This document shows positions 17,035-24,904 of a stretch of 64,000 bases of DNA, in pieces. Every line of letters begins with the position of its first letter. Position 1 is the stretch's first letter. The stretch lies in assembly GCF_029892425.1 (NCBI RefSeq), contig NZ_JARXWB010000005.1, positions 62,001 to 126,000 on the forward strand. Direction: 5' to 3'. The notes under the pieces were generated by a model, which had not been told where the DNA came from, ran no database searches, and saw nothing but the letters and a program-made list of their open reading frames with translations. Both the position numbers and the translations under genes were made by a program. Source of the stretch: Bradyrhizobium sp. BR13661 (lineage in GTDB: Bacteria; Pseudomonadota; Alphaproteobacteria; Rhizobiales; Xanthobacteraceae).

Positions 17035-17256
17035 TTAGTTGGAGGACAACAGTTTGCGCAGGCGCGCGACCTCGATCCGCGTCTCCAAAATCACGCGCAT
17101 CAAAAGTGCATTCTCATGCTCAAGGTCGGCAATACGGCGCCGCCGGCTGCTCTCGTCCTGCTTCAAAGCGAGATCGTATACATTTGAGTTTGCGTTCGCC
17201 TGCGGCGGCGCCTTGTCAAAGCCCGATTTTTTTATCGGATTTGTTGTTCCAGGCAC
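17035..17256 (-). CDS. Small coiled-coil protein, basic-leucine-zipper-like
   Basis: 73 residues starting (GTG) MPGTTNPIKKSGF. The second half, SSRRRRIADLEHENALLMRV followed by ILETRIEVARLRKLLSSN, places a basic cluster directly before a heptad repeat with Leu/Ile at a/d positions, like a bacterial bZIP-shaped segment. GGGGG lies 5 nt before the GTG at 17256. I do not recognise a family. The gene is short, so confidence is moderate. Confidence 0.5.
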   Translation of the reverse strand: MPGTTNPIKKSGFDKAPPQANANSNVYDLALKQDESSRRRRIADLEHENALLMRVILETRIEVARLRKLLSSN

Positions 17257-17547
17257 CTCAACCCCCAATAACGGCACACAACAGACGCACCAACTAGTCT
17301 CGCGAGCAACCCCACTCGCGAGGCCGAGCCTGTTTCAGCCTCTTACTAGTTATGTTTCTTATCGTTGCTGTGACTGATCTTAAACAAAGAGTCAGATTTC
17401 CGGCCGAATGTGGGAAATTCGTTGCTCAAATTTCGTTTGCGTTGCCAGCAAAACTTGTCCTGTCGCTGAACCGCAATCTCGCAGATGCATCCGTCGCTAC
17501 GACTACGATTGTTGCAGCGAGCCTCGCGACGCGACGGATTTGTTTTG
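17257..17547. other. Intergenic region
   Basis: 291 bp, more AT-rich than its surroundings, with no gene or strong palindrome that I can see. It probably carries the upstream region of the small coiled-coil gene. Confidence 0.5.
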
Positions 17548-18153
17548 CTAGGCGCCCAGCAGCGTCATCTGCAACAGCCAACCGACCCAGATCGCGGGAG
17601 CGAAGAACAGGCCGAATGGCATACGACTGGTTAGCCGCAGCCGTTGACGCAAAACAAGATAGCGGAGCGCGTAGGTCGCAAGAGCTGAAAGCGCCGCGAT
17701 TTCGATTGCAATCGGCAAGATCGACCAATCAAGCCACGCCCCGGCGACGGCGGCGAGCTTGACGTCACCAAGTCCCAGGCCATGCCGGCCGCGCAGGCGA
17801 GCGTAAGCCACGCGCACTGCCAAGAAAGCGCCAGCAACAACGATGGCACGCAGCACGGCGATCAACAGCGCCGACAGGTCACCCTGCGCCACCACCATCG
17901 CATTGACCAAGCCCAGGACCAGCCCGGCAACGTTCAAGGCATCGGGTATCAGAAGATATTTCGCGTCGATGACGGCAATTGTCAGCATGACAAGCGCCAA
18001 CGCCGCGCCCGCCACGCCTAAAGCGCCATGGGCAACCGACAGACTCGTTACGACCGAAAAGAGACCGGCCAAGGCAGCGACAACGTAAGACCAAAAGCGA
18101 TAGCCAACGATGGTTTCGGCCGCAACCGTGAGATCCGCCTCGTCATTTTGCAT
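17548..18153 (-). CDS. Prepilin peptidase, A24 family (CpaA/TadV-like)
   Basis: A 201-residue polytopic membrane protein. AVIDAKYLLIPD and GHGLGLGDVKL carry the two catalytic Asp residues of aspartic prepilin peptidases, the second in the GxGD signature. It lacks the N-terminal zinc/methylase domain of PilD, as in CpaA/TadV. It would cleave class III signal peptides of Flp/Tad pilins, but no pilus genes are in the window. It overlaps the upstream small gene by 11 nt, so the two are translationally coupled. Confidence 0.88.
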   Translation of the reverse strand: MQNDEADLTVAAETIVGYRFWSYVVAALAGLFSVVTSLSVAHGALGVAGAALALVMLTIAVIDAKYLLIPDALNVAGLVLGLVNAMVVAQGDLSALLIAVLRAIVVAGAFLAVRVAYARLRGRHGLGLGDVKLAAVAGAWLDWSILPIAIEIAALSALATYALRYLVLRQRLRLTSRMPFGLFFAPAIWVGWLLQMTLLGA

Positions 18154-18421
18154 CTAGGGGCGCGCCATTGCAGGCATCGCTGCCCTCGTAGGTCCACTTA
18201 CCCTGCTTTTCCTTGCCACAGACCATGACCGCTTTAGAGGCAAAACAGAATTCAGCGCCTTCACTAAAGACACGGCTGGCCCAAATGCACGCGCTGGGCG
18301 GAACGGGAAATGGAACAAGCAGCACGGGCGGTTGGCCCGGTGTCAGCGCAGGTAACGGCTGCGCGAAGGCCGCAGCGCCAAACAGGAGCCCAAATGCCAC
18401 AATTGCGAGCCTGGCCATCAT
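18143..18421 (-). CDS. Small secreted protein, DUF1496-like
   Basis: A 92-residue protein with a signal peptide (MMARLAIVAFGLLFGAAAFA). The mature chain has SACIWASRVFSEGAEFCF, a C-x-W-x(3)-F-SEGA pattern like DUF1496 proteins, then MVCGKEKQGKWTYEGSDAC. Four Cys suggest two disulfides. Family assignment is from memory. It is the first gene of a two-gene unit with the prepilin peptidase. Confidence 0.6.
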   Translation of the reverse strand: MMARLAIVAFGLLFGAAAFAQPLPALTPGQPPVLLVPFPVPPSACIWASRVFSEGAEFCFASKAVMVCGKEKQGKWTYEGSDACNGAPLDAK

Positions 18422-18579
18422 CTTGTGTTCTCAAGCACCAAGTGAACTGGAGGATGATCGAATTTCAGGCTGATATAGTCAATCCAGCAGGCCGAGGCGG
18501 CAGGCTCGGCACAAAATCTTTTATCTTGCAAATCCAGCTTTAGACGCGCTGCCGCGGTACGCGCATGGAGCCCCTCGCA

Positions 18580-20043
18580 TCAATACGCATTGCGCGGCCG
18601 GATCAACTCGAAGGCCGTCCTGAACATGATGGAGATGTCGAACGCCAGACTCCAGTTATCAATGTACCAAAGATCCAGCTTGACCCTCTTCTCCATCAGC
18701 TCGAGCTGCGGAGTACCGCCGCGACATCCCTGCACCTGCGCCCACCCCGTGATGCCGGGCTTCACATGGTGCCGGAAAGCATAATTGGCGATCATTTTGC
18801 CGTATTCGTAATCATGAGCCAGTGCGTGCGGCCGTGGTCCGACCATGGACATGTTACCCTGCAGCACGTTCAACAATTGCGGTAGCTCGTCGATGCTGGT
18901 CTCACGGAGAAAGCGACCAACCCGGGTGACGCGTGGGTCCTGCTTCGTCGCCTGCACGACGGCAGCACCATCTTCCAGCACTTTCATGCTGCGCAATTTG
19001 TAAATGACGAAGGGTTGGCCGTTGAACCCATGGCGCCGCTGCCGGAAGATGATGGGGCCATCCGATTCAAGTTTGATGGCGAGTGCTGCCAGGACCAACA
19101 CCGGAGATAGCAGAAACAGCGAGGTGGCCGCCACCGTCACGTCCAATACGCGCTTGGACAGGCGCTCAACCGCGGTCAATGGCGCGCGTTGCAGCTCGAC
19201 CATGTATGACCGCTGCGGTATTGAGGTCTGACGGCGCAAGATGGTCGACACTGCGCAATCGGGCAGCAGGCGAACCGGAAGGGGGATTGCCCTCAGCCGA
19301 TCGAGAACCAGCTCGATGTCCCCGGCGCGCGCCCACGACAAGGCGAGAACGATCTCCTCTGCCGGCGTCCCCCGCACGCGCTGCTGCGCCGTTTCGACGT
19401 GCAGTTTGTGCAGCTCCGAGGACGGGTCACCTTTCCCGTCGCGAGGCAGCACGACGCGCTCGATTTCGTCCAGGCCGAACCTGACCAGCAGATCGCGCCG
19501 GCCGAACTGCGCCATCTCGCTCTGTGTTCCGATCACGATCGCGGGCCGGCCGCGGATCGCTCCGGTCATGAGGGCCGAGCTCAGGCAACGGCACGCCAGG
19601 CGCCGCGTCGCCACGAGGCCGAATCCCCCCAAGAGGAAGAAGCAAACGACAGAACCACGCGAGGTCTCGCCCGCGGATTTGAGCAGGAACAGGACAACTG
19701 CAAGAACAAGAATTGCAAGGCACCAGCTCGCCCAGACGCGTCCATGGTCGCGCTCCCGCTCGAGCAGCTCGTTCATCCGGTAAAGACCGAATTGGTACGC
19801 CGCAAGCACATATGTCGAGCTGGCCACGAGGCCCAGGCCGGCGTAGACACCAGCGTCGCCGAAACTGCCGCTGATCGCGCGCTGGTAGAGGACCCCGCCC
19901 AAGATGCCGGCCACGACGATCACCAGGGCGTCAGCGAGCGCGAAAAGCGGCTCAATAACCTCAAACCGGACGCCGATACGGGGCCGTCTGGCGTGCTCCT
20001 CGACGGCTGATGACGAACGGTCGAGATTGGTTATGTCAGTCAT
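18580..20043 (-). CDS. Polyprenyl-phosphate sugar-1-phosphate transferase (exopolysaccharide priming enzyme)
   Basis: A 487-residue protein of the WbaP/WcaJ/PssA group. The N-terminal half has four or five membrane helices and a cytoplasmic CoA-binding-like segment. [20 protein letters not shown] starts the catalytic domain, then [42 protein letters not shown] and [10 protein letters not shown] are its fixed motifs. It would load the first sugar phosphate onto undecaprenyl phosphate for the Wzx/Wzy genes at 50-64 kb. An AT-rich leader with an inverted repeat lies upstream. Confidence 0.92.
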   Translation of the reverse strand: MTDITNLDRSSSAVEEHARRPRIGVRFEVIEPLFALADALVIVVAGILGGVLYQRAISGSFGDAGVYAGLGLVASSTYVLAAYQFGLYRMNELLERERDHGRVWASWCLAILVLAVVLFLLKSAGETSRGSVVCFFLLGGFGLVATRRLACRCLSSALMTGAIRGRPAIVIGTQSEMAQFGRRDLLVRFGLDEIERVVLPRDGKGDPSSELHKLHVETAQQRVRGTPAEEIVLALSWARAGDIELVLDRLRAIPLPVRLLPDCAVSTILRRQTSIPQRSYMVELQRAPLTAVERLSKRVLDVTVAATSLFLLSPVLVLAALAIKLESDGPIIFRQRRHGFNGQPFVIYKLRSMKVLEDGAAVVQATKQDPRVTRVGRFLRETSIDELPQLLNVLQGNMSMVGPRPHALAHDYEYGKMIANYAFRHHVKPGITGWAQVQGCRGGTPQLELMEKRVKLDLWYIDNWSLAFDISIMFRTAFELIRPRNAY

Positions 20044-20082
20044 GCTGCACCTGCGCCGGTAGACCGCCGCATAGCACGTTAT

Positions 20083-20102
20083 ATATCACATTATGATGAT
20101 AT
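20083..20102. promoter_or_regulatory. AT-rich inverted repeat upstream of the priming transferase
   Basis: ATATCA (20083-20088) and TGATAT (20097-20102) are perfect inverted arms around 8 bp, about 40 bp upstream of the ATG. They lie in the most AT-rich part of an otherwise GC-rich region, a likely regulator site. Confidence 0.5.
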
Positions 20103-20196
20103 TTACTTAACGTTTACCGGTCTGTTGCAGCCCAAACCGACCCTCGCGGTCGGGAGCCGCGACGCCGAACAATCGCAACGGGAATACCACCATGCG

Positions 20197-20217
20197 GGCC
20201 CGGACAAGGACCGGGCC
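20197..20217 (-). terminator. Candidate hairpin after the PpiC gene
   Basis: GGCCCGG (20197-20203) and CCGGGCC (20211-20217) pair across 7 nt, about 47 nt past the end of the PpiC operon. It has no T-run on the minus strand, so it may be rho-assisted or only a structure element. A T-run lies on the plus side (near 20,225). Confidence 0.35.
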
Positions 20218-20263
20218 GCGCTGGCTTTTTTCAGGTGGCCGCCGCTCGGATCGGATTTGGATG

Positions 20264-21301
20264 CTATCGCGCTGGTGCCGTGGCGGACTTTGTGTCCAGC
20301 AGTTTCGACAGCGCGATTTCGTTCACGACGGGCGGGCTCTGCTTGAGAAGTTCGGCAACATAGGCACGGCGATTGGCTTCGACGCGCTCAGCCCTGATGC
20401 GTTGCACCAGCGCGTCCCTGACCTCAACCAGCGGCCGCGTGTGCGAGGCCTCGGTGTCGAGCAACTTCAGGATATGCCAGCCGTCATCGAGCCGGATCGG
20501 GTCGGTGAAGCCCGCCTTTGGCAAGCCTGTCACCTGGCCGCGAATCTCGGTGCGCAGATCCGGTTCACCCACCCAGCCGATCTCCCCGTCCCGCTCTGCG
20601 GTCGGCGCATCGTCCGATGAGCTGCGAGCAAGCTGACCAAACTCCGCGTTGGGCTGCTTCAGCTTGCTCACGACATCGTCGAGCTTCTTGCGCGCGGCAT
20701 CCTGGGCGCTCTTGTCGGCGTCTTTCGCGACGGCCACCAGGATCTGGGCCAGACGGAACCGGCGAGGGACGAGAAACGCGCTGGCGTTCGCCTCATAGAC
20801 GCTCTTGATCTCGGCATCGTTCGGGAAACTATCAGCCGGCAAAGTGACCGATTGAAGATAAGTCTCGATGATCACATTCTCCCTTGCGCGCGCGAGCTGG
20901 GCAACGACGGCAGGCTGCTGGTCCCATTTCTTGGTCATCGCTTCCTTGAGCACCAGGCGATTGGCCAGGATCGCCCGCACGGTCTGGCTCAGCACGGCGG
21001 GATCATGCGCCATGGCTGCCTGCTGGCGGGCGTCGAGGAGCTGGATCGTCGCGCGAATTTCCTCGGCCGTGACATCGCTGTCCCCGACCCTGGCGATGAT
21101 TTCGCCGCCTCTGACGGCCGCATTGTCTGCCGCAGCGGGCGCAGGCTGGGCCGGTGCCGCCGCTTGGCTCGATGCGGCCGGCGCGGACTGCGCACGGGCA
21201 GGAGCGGCCGGCGCTGGGTTACGGGTTTGGGCAACGACCTGCGGCGCAGCCGTGAACACCAGCGCGACGGCGATCGCACTAAAAGCAAAAGTCTTGTTCA
21301 T
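20264..21301 (-). CDS. Periplasmic peptidyl-prolyl isomerase, PpiC/SurA type
   Basis: A 345-residue protein with a signal peptide and a Pro/Ala-rich spacer (residues about 25-60). A SurA-like N-terminal chaperone segment (ARVGDSDVTAEEIRATIQLL) follows, then a parvulin domain at about 175-275 (FRLAQILVAVAKDADKSA, GEIGWVGEPDL, GFTDPIRLDDGWHILKLLD). It probably helps fold outer-membrane or exported proteins. It is the last gene of the TpsB-Ton-porin operon and overlaps the preceding coiled-coil gene by 4 nt, so its likely clients are the porin, TpsB or the giant TpsA in transit. Confidence 0.88.
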   Translation of the reverse strand: MNKTFAFSAIAVALVFTAAPQVVAQTRNPAPAAPARAQSAPAASSQAAAPAQPAPAAADNAAVRGGEIIARVGDSDVTAEEIRATIQLLDARQQAAMAHDPAVLSQTVRAILANRLVLKEAMTKKWDQQPAVVAQLARARENVIIETYLQSVTLPADSFPNDAEIKSVYEANASAFLVPRRFRLAQILVAVAKDADKSAQDAARKKLDDVVSKLKQPNAEFGQLARSSSDDAPTAERDGEIGWVGEPDLRTEIRGQVTGLPKAGFTDPIRLDDGWHILKLLDTEASHTRPLVEVRDALVQRIRAERVEANRRAYVAELLKQSPPVVNEIALSKLLDTKSATAPAR

Positions 21302-21891
21302 GGCTTGGCCTTCTGTTCGAGAATCTTGTCGCGGAAATCCTGAGCGGCGTTTTGATGCTCGACGCGCTTCAGACCGAAAACGGGATCATGATCGAGCACC
21401 TTCTCGAGCGGATCCATGGCCTCATATTGACGAACGACGTCGTCGGCGATCTTCGCCAGACGAACGTTCTTGGCCTCGCAGGCCTTGGTGCTGGCCTTGA
21501 ATGCCGTCGCGTCCGCTTCAAACTTGGCGCGCTCGGCGTCCTTCGTGCGCGCGACGGCGGCCGCCTCCCCGTATGCGCTTTTCCATTTCTCGAGCGAGTC
21601 GTCGCGCTCGGCGATACGGTCGTTGAAATCCTTGACCGCCTGGCGGTAGGCCTGCTCGGCTTCCTTGACCTGGGCGCGATAGGTTTCGCTCTGCTTGCGG
21701 AAGCGATCACGCTCCTGCTCCGTCGCGGTCAGCTTGGCCTGCAGTGCCGCGCGCTGATCTTCCGCCGCGCGTGCCTGCGCGGTGGCGCTGCGCAGCGCCT
21801 CGCGCAACCGGTCGCTTTCCTGGTCCGCACGCGCGGTCGAGGCGACCATCAGCACCAATGCGGCCACGAATGAAAGACGCAACAGCCGCAT
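21298..21891 (-). CDS. Periplasmic coiled-coil protein of unknown function
   Basis: A 197-residue protein: a signal peptide (MRLLRLSFVAALVLMVASTARA), then a long charged coiled coil (residues about 25-130; for example QAKLTATEQERDRFRKQSET). A compact C-terminal part follows with EAKNVRLAKIADDVVRQYE. Related proteins sit beside PpiC and putative porin genes in TpsA-type loci, as far as I recall. It begins 2 nt after the porin stop and overlaps the PpiC start by 4 nt, so it belongs to the same operon. It could tether or space envelope partners. Confidence 0.7.
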   Translation of the reverse strand: MRLLRLSFVAALVLMVASTARADQESDRLREALRSATAQARAAEDQRAALQAKLTATEQERDRFRKQSETYRAQVKEAEQAYRQAVKDFNDRIAERDDSLEKWKSAYGEAAAVARTKDAERAKFEADATAFKASTKACEAKNVRLAKIADDVVRQYEAMDPLEKVLDHDPVFGLKRVEHQNAAQDFRDKILEQKAKP

Positions 21892-21893
21892 GA

Positions 21894-23693
21894 TCAGAAC
21901 CTCGCATTGAGATCGAGCTGGACGATATCGACCTTATAAGGCAGGCCAGCGATGTTGTTGGCGCTCATCCAGCGCACCGAACCCCAGATGTTTTCGCCGA
22001 GGCCGACATTGCCGCCGATGAAATAGCCCTTGAGGTTGGTGCCGCCGAGGCCAAAATCGGAATCGACGAACGCATCTACCATCGCGTCGGATTCAAGGTA
22101 TTTGTAGCCGACGTGAGCGTTCCAGTCCCAGAGATGCTTGACCTCCTTATTGCCGACCGTGAGGCGCGCAAGCCAGCCCTGGTTGCCGCCGTTGTACGGG
22201 CCGAATACGTTAGGGGTTGACGACGGAGCGGTGTTGTTTGGTCCCACCACAACAGCTGCCACCGCCGCGCGATCGAACGCCGTGTTCCAGATATATTCGG
22301 CGTCGAGAATGATGTGGACCGGGTTGAACTGCGCGAAATCGAGCTGACCACTCGCGACAACCGGACGGAAGTCGCTGGCAAGGCCGTAGAACTGGAAGAG
22401 GGTCGTCGATCCCGGTGTAAACGGAATGTTGCGCAACTTCATGTACGTGTTGCCCTTCTGCGCGAAGGACGGACGCAGCAGATCGGTATCGCAGGTATCG
22501 ACCGCGCTGGTGACGAAGCATTCGCTGGAAAGCTTGCCCTTCACGTTGATAAAGTCGTAATAGGCAAACGCCAATGTCAGGTTGGTTTCGGAATCCAGTT
22601 TCGCCCCGAGGCCCCCCTGTGCGCCGAACAACCACTTGTCCCGGCTCGGCGCGAAGGTCGGTCCTGCAATGGTTACACTGTTGATGCCTGCGTTGAGATC
22701 GGTGTTGAAGACCGGAAAAGCGCCGCCGACGAAGAATGGCGTGAATCCCTCCGCGACTTCGTGCTTGGCCTGAATTGCAAAGCCGTCGAAGCCGATATCC
22801 TTGTACCAGACCAAGTCCGTCGGCGACCAAAACGGGTTGTCAAACCGCCCAACAGTGCCGACGAAATCCTGCACCGGCTGATACTTGACGAAGGCGCGGT
22901 CGAGCCAAAGCGCGTACTTCGAGAAGTTACCGCCATTACCGCCGAACGTTTGGTTGGTTGAGACTGGTGAGCTGCTGTCGCCCGTCGCAATTCTCAGGCC
23001 GGCGCTGAAACCATCAAAAAGATCGACGTCGGCGCCAAGCCGCGCGCGGAAGCGGAATCGGTTACGATCCTGTGTCGTGTTATAGAATGGGGGAAAGTAG
23101 GGATTGAGCGAAGGGTCCTCATTGAAGGGAGATCCCGTATTGATGGCGTTAAAGTTCTCGAGCGGCCCGCTTCCAGATGGAAAATGATCCCCCTCGTACC
23201 GCGCGCGGATGTCACCATAGAACCGGATGCGCTGCGCCCATTCCGGATATTTTCCGGGAGAGGCCCAGTTCTCCTTCTCCGCCTTCGCCATGACTTCGGC
23301 GCGAATTTCATCGCGCAGCTGCTTCTTGACGATCTCGGGGACATAGGTGACGCGCTTGGTACCAGCAGGCGAAACCGCATCCGTCGCGGTCGCGGCCGCC
23401 TTCTCGGCGCCTTCCGCCTTGGTGGTGGCGTCGCGTGTCGCCTGGCGGGCGACATAGGCTTCGTCGTCCGCCTGCTTGATCAGCGCTGTAGCCTGCTCCT
23501 CGCTCAGCGTGCCCTGCTTTACCAGCAGGTTGATCAGGTTCACGGTTGCGTTCGACGACGGCGGCGCATCACGCGACACCGTCGGACGCTTGCCCGGCTG
23601 TGTGTCGTCCTGGGCCAACGCCGGAGCGGAAAGCGCAAGCAGGATAGCCGCGGTACCCGCCAGCTGTCGCTTCGTCATTTCTGCACGCCACAT
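21894..23693 (-). CDS. Putative outer-membrane porin with N-terminal helical segment
   Basis: About 599 residues. After the signal peptide (cleavage near ALA-QD) comes a periplasmic helical region (NLLVKQGTLSEEQATALIKQ, then KAEGAEKAAATATDAV, residues about 35-130). RIRFYGDIRARYEGDHF then starts a beta barrel with alternating aromatic residues, ending in the required C-terminal Phe (IVQLDLNARF). It matches the putative porin group (PF16930-like). The barrel would sit in the outer membrane with the helical part reaching into the periplasm. ATG 23693 and ATG 23678 are both possible starts. It lies directly after tonB. Confidence 0.85.
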   Translation of the reverse strand: MWRAEMTKRQLAGTAAILLALSAPALAQDDTQPGKRPTVSRDAPPSSNATVNLINLLVKQGTLSEEQATALIKQADDEAYVARQATRDATTKAEGAEKAAATATDAVSPAGTKRVTYVPEIVKKQLRDEIRAEVMAKAEKENWASPGKYPEWAQRIRFYGDIRARYEGDHFPSGSGPLENFNAINTGSPFNEDPSLNPYFPPFYNTTQDRNRFRFRARLGADVDLFDGFSAGLRIATGDSSSPVSTNQTFGGNGGNFSKYALWLDRAFVKYQPVQDFVGTVGRFDNPFWSPTDLVWYKDIGFDGFAIQAKHEVAEGFTPFFVGGAFPVFNTDLNAGINSVTIAGPTFAPSRDKWLFGAQGGLGAKLDSETNLTLAFAYYDFINVKGKLSSECFVTSAVDTCDTDLLRPSFAQKGNTYMKLRNIPFTPGSTTLFQFYGLASDFRPVVASGQLDFAQFNPVHIILDAEYIWNTAFDRAAVAAVVVGPNNTAPSSTPNVFGPYNGGNQGWLARLTVGNKEVKHLWDWNAHVGYKYLESDAMVDAFVDSDFGLGGTNLKGYFIGGNVGLGENIWGSVRWMSANNIAGLPYKVDIVQLDLNARF

Positions 23694-23760
23694 CACATCA
23701 ACCCTTCTTCCAGTCTCATCACTCAATCACACGAACGGCTCGCGCCGTTTCGTCTTCAGT

Positions 23761-24474
23761 TCAACTCGGACTGCGCGCCGTCACCTGCATCACGATAGGC
23801 ATCGGCATTTCCCGCGGCGGCGGTTCACGCAGCGTCATGCCGCTGAGGATCTGGTCCCGGATCACCGCATCGAGCTCGCCATTGCCTGTCGAAGACACCA
23901 GTTGCACGCGGCTGACCCGGCCGGTCGCGTCGGACCACAGCCTGACCTTGACCTGCATGACCGCGTGGCGCGTCTTTTCGTTGGCTCGCAAGGCGGCCTC
24001 GATTTGCGTCTGCACGATGCTGGCGTAATAGCCCCATTTGCTTCCACCACCTCCGCCGCCTCCGCCACGACCCTTACCCTGCGAAAGGCCGCCGGCGCCC
24101 GGGCCATTGCCGAGTCCAAGATCCGGCGGCCCAGGCGTTGGATCCGGTCCCGCATCGGGCGGCGCGTCCTTCGGAATGTCGACCGGCTTCTCCTCGATGA
24201 CATCCTTGACCTGCGGCTGCTCCACCACTTTCTGCTCGGGCTGTTGTTCCGGCTGCTTCTCGGGTGGCGGCGGTGGTGGTGGTGGCGGAGGCGGAGGAAC
24301 GATCATCGTCACCTGAAGCTCGTTCACCTTGCGCGGCGGGTTCTTGTCGCCGCTCATGAGAACCATGATGCCGCCGACCATCAGGGCGACCACCAGGAGA
24401 CCGCCGCCGCCCAGCAGCAAATAGCGCCGCCAGGCCGGTCCTTCGTTCTCCTCGCTGGTGTCGCGCTGATCCAT
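23761..24474 (-). CDS. tonB: TonB-family energy transducer
   Basis: A 237-residue protein. One N-terminal membrane helix (YLLLGGGGLLVVALMVGGIM) is followed by a twelve-Pro run, a Glu/Pro/Lys/Gln-rich rigid linker (EKQPEQQPEQKVV), a Gly-rich hinge (GRGGGGGGGGSKWG) and a C-terminal TonB domain: IVQTQIEAALRANEKTRHAVMQVKVRLW, then VQLVSSTGNGELDAVI. It would carry proton-motive energy from ExbB/ExbD to an outer-membrane partner. No TonB-dependent receptor with a plug is in the window; the only barrels beside it are TpsB and the porin. An in-frame GTG 9 nt upstream is an alternative start. Confidence 0.9.
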   Translation of the reverse strand: MDQRDTSEENEGPAWRRYLLLGGGGLLVVALMVGGIMVLMSGDKNPPRKVNELQVTMIVPPPPPPPPPPPPEKQPEQQPEQKVVEQPQVKDVIEEKPVDIPKDAPPDAGPDPTPGPPDLGLGNGPGAGGLSQGKGRGGGGGGGGSKWGYYASIVQTQIEAALRANEKTRHAVMQVKVRLWSDATGRVSRVQLVSSTGNGELDAVIRDQILSGMTLREPPPREMPMPIVMQVTARSPS

Positions 24475-24495
24475 CGGTGTCACATGCGGCCCGCT

Positions 24496-24900
24496 TCACC
24501 GAGCCACCGGCTTGGTCGCCATGCCGACCTGCGTGAAGTTGAGGCGGCCGAGCATGTCGAGTACGTCGACGACGTTCTGGTACTGGGTCTGGGCGTCGCC
24601 GCGCACGACGATCGGAAATTCAGGCGTCAGCGCGCGCTGCTGCACCAATCGCTGCTCGAGCTCGGCCAAAGTCACGGGAATGGTGTCGAGGAACAGCTTG
24701 CCGTCATTGGCAACCGTGATCGCCTTGGTGGTTTGCTGAGCAAGGCTCGGCGCCGCGCTCGCCTTCGGCAGGTTCACCTTCATGCCCTGCACGGTCGCCG
24801 TGGTCATGATGATGAAGATCACCAGCAGCACGTAGGCGAGGTCGAGCATCGGCGTGATGTTGATGTCGTCGTATGGTTTGCTTTCGGACTGGACTTGCAT
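24496..24900 (-). CDS. exbD: ExbD/TolR biopolymer transport protein
   Basis: A 134-residue protein. DDINITPMLDLAYVLLVIFII holds the transmembrane Asp that carries protons in ExbD/TolR, followed by a periplasmic domain (VNLPKASAAPSL, QTTKAITVANDGKLFLD). It forms the proton channel with the ExbB fusion, whose stop is 4 nt upstream. The start is an ATG. Complete and typical. Confidence 0.93.
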   Translation of the reverse strand: MQVQSESKPYDDINITPMLDLAYVLLVIFIIMTTATVQGMKVNLPKASAAPSLAQQTTKAITVANDGKLFLDTIPVTLAELEQRLVQQRALTPEFPIVVRGDAQTQYQNVVDVLDMLGRLNFTQVGMATKPVAR

Positions 24901-24904
24901 GGGT

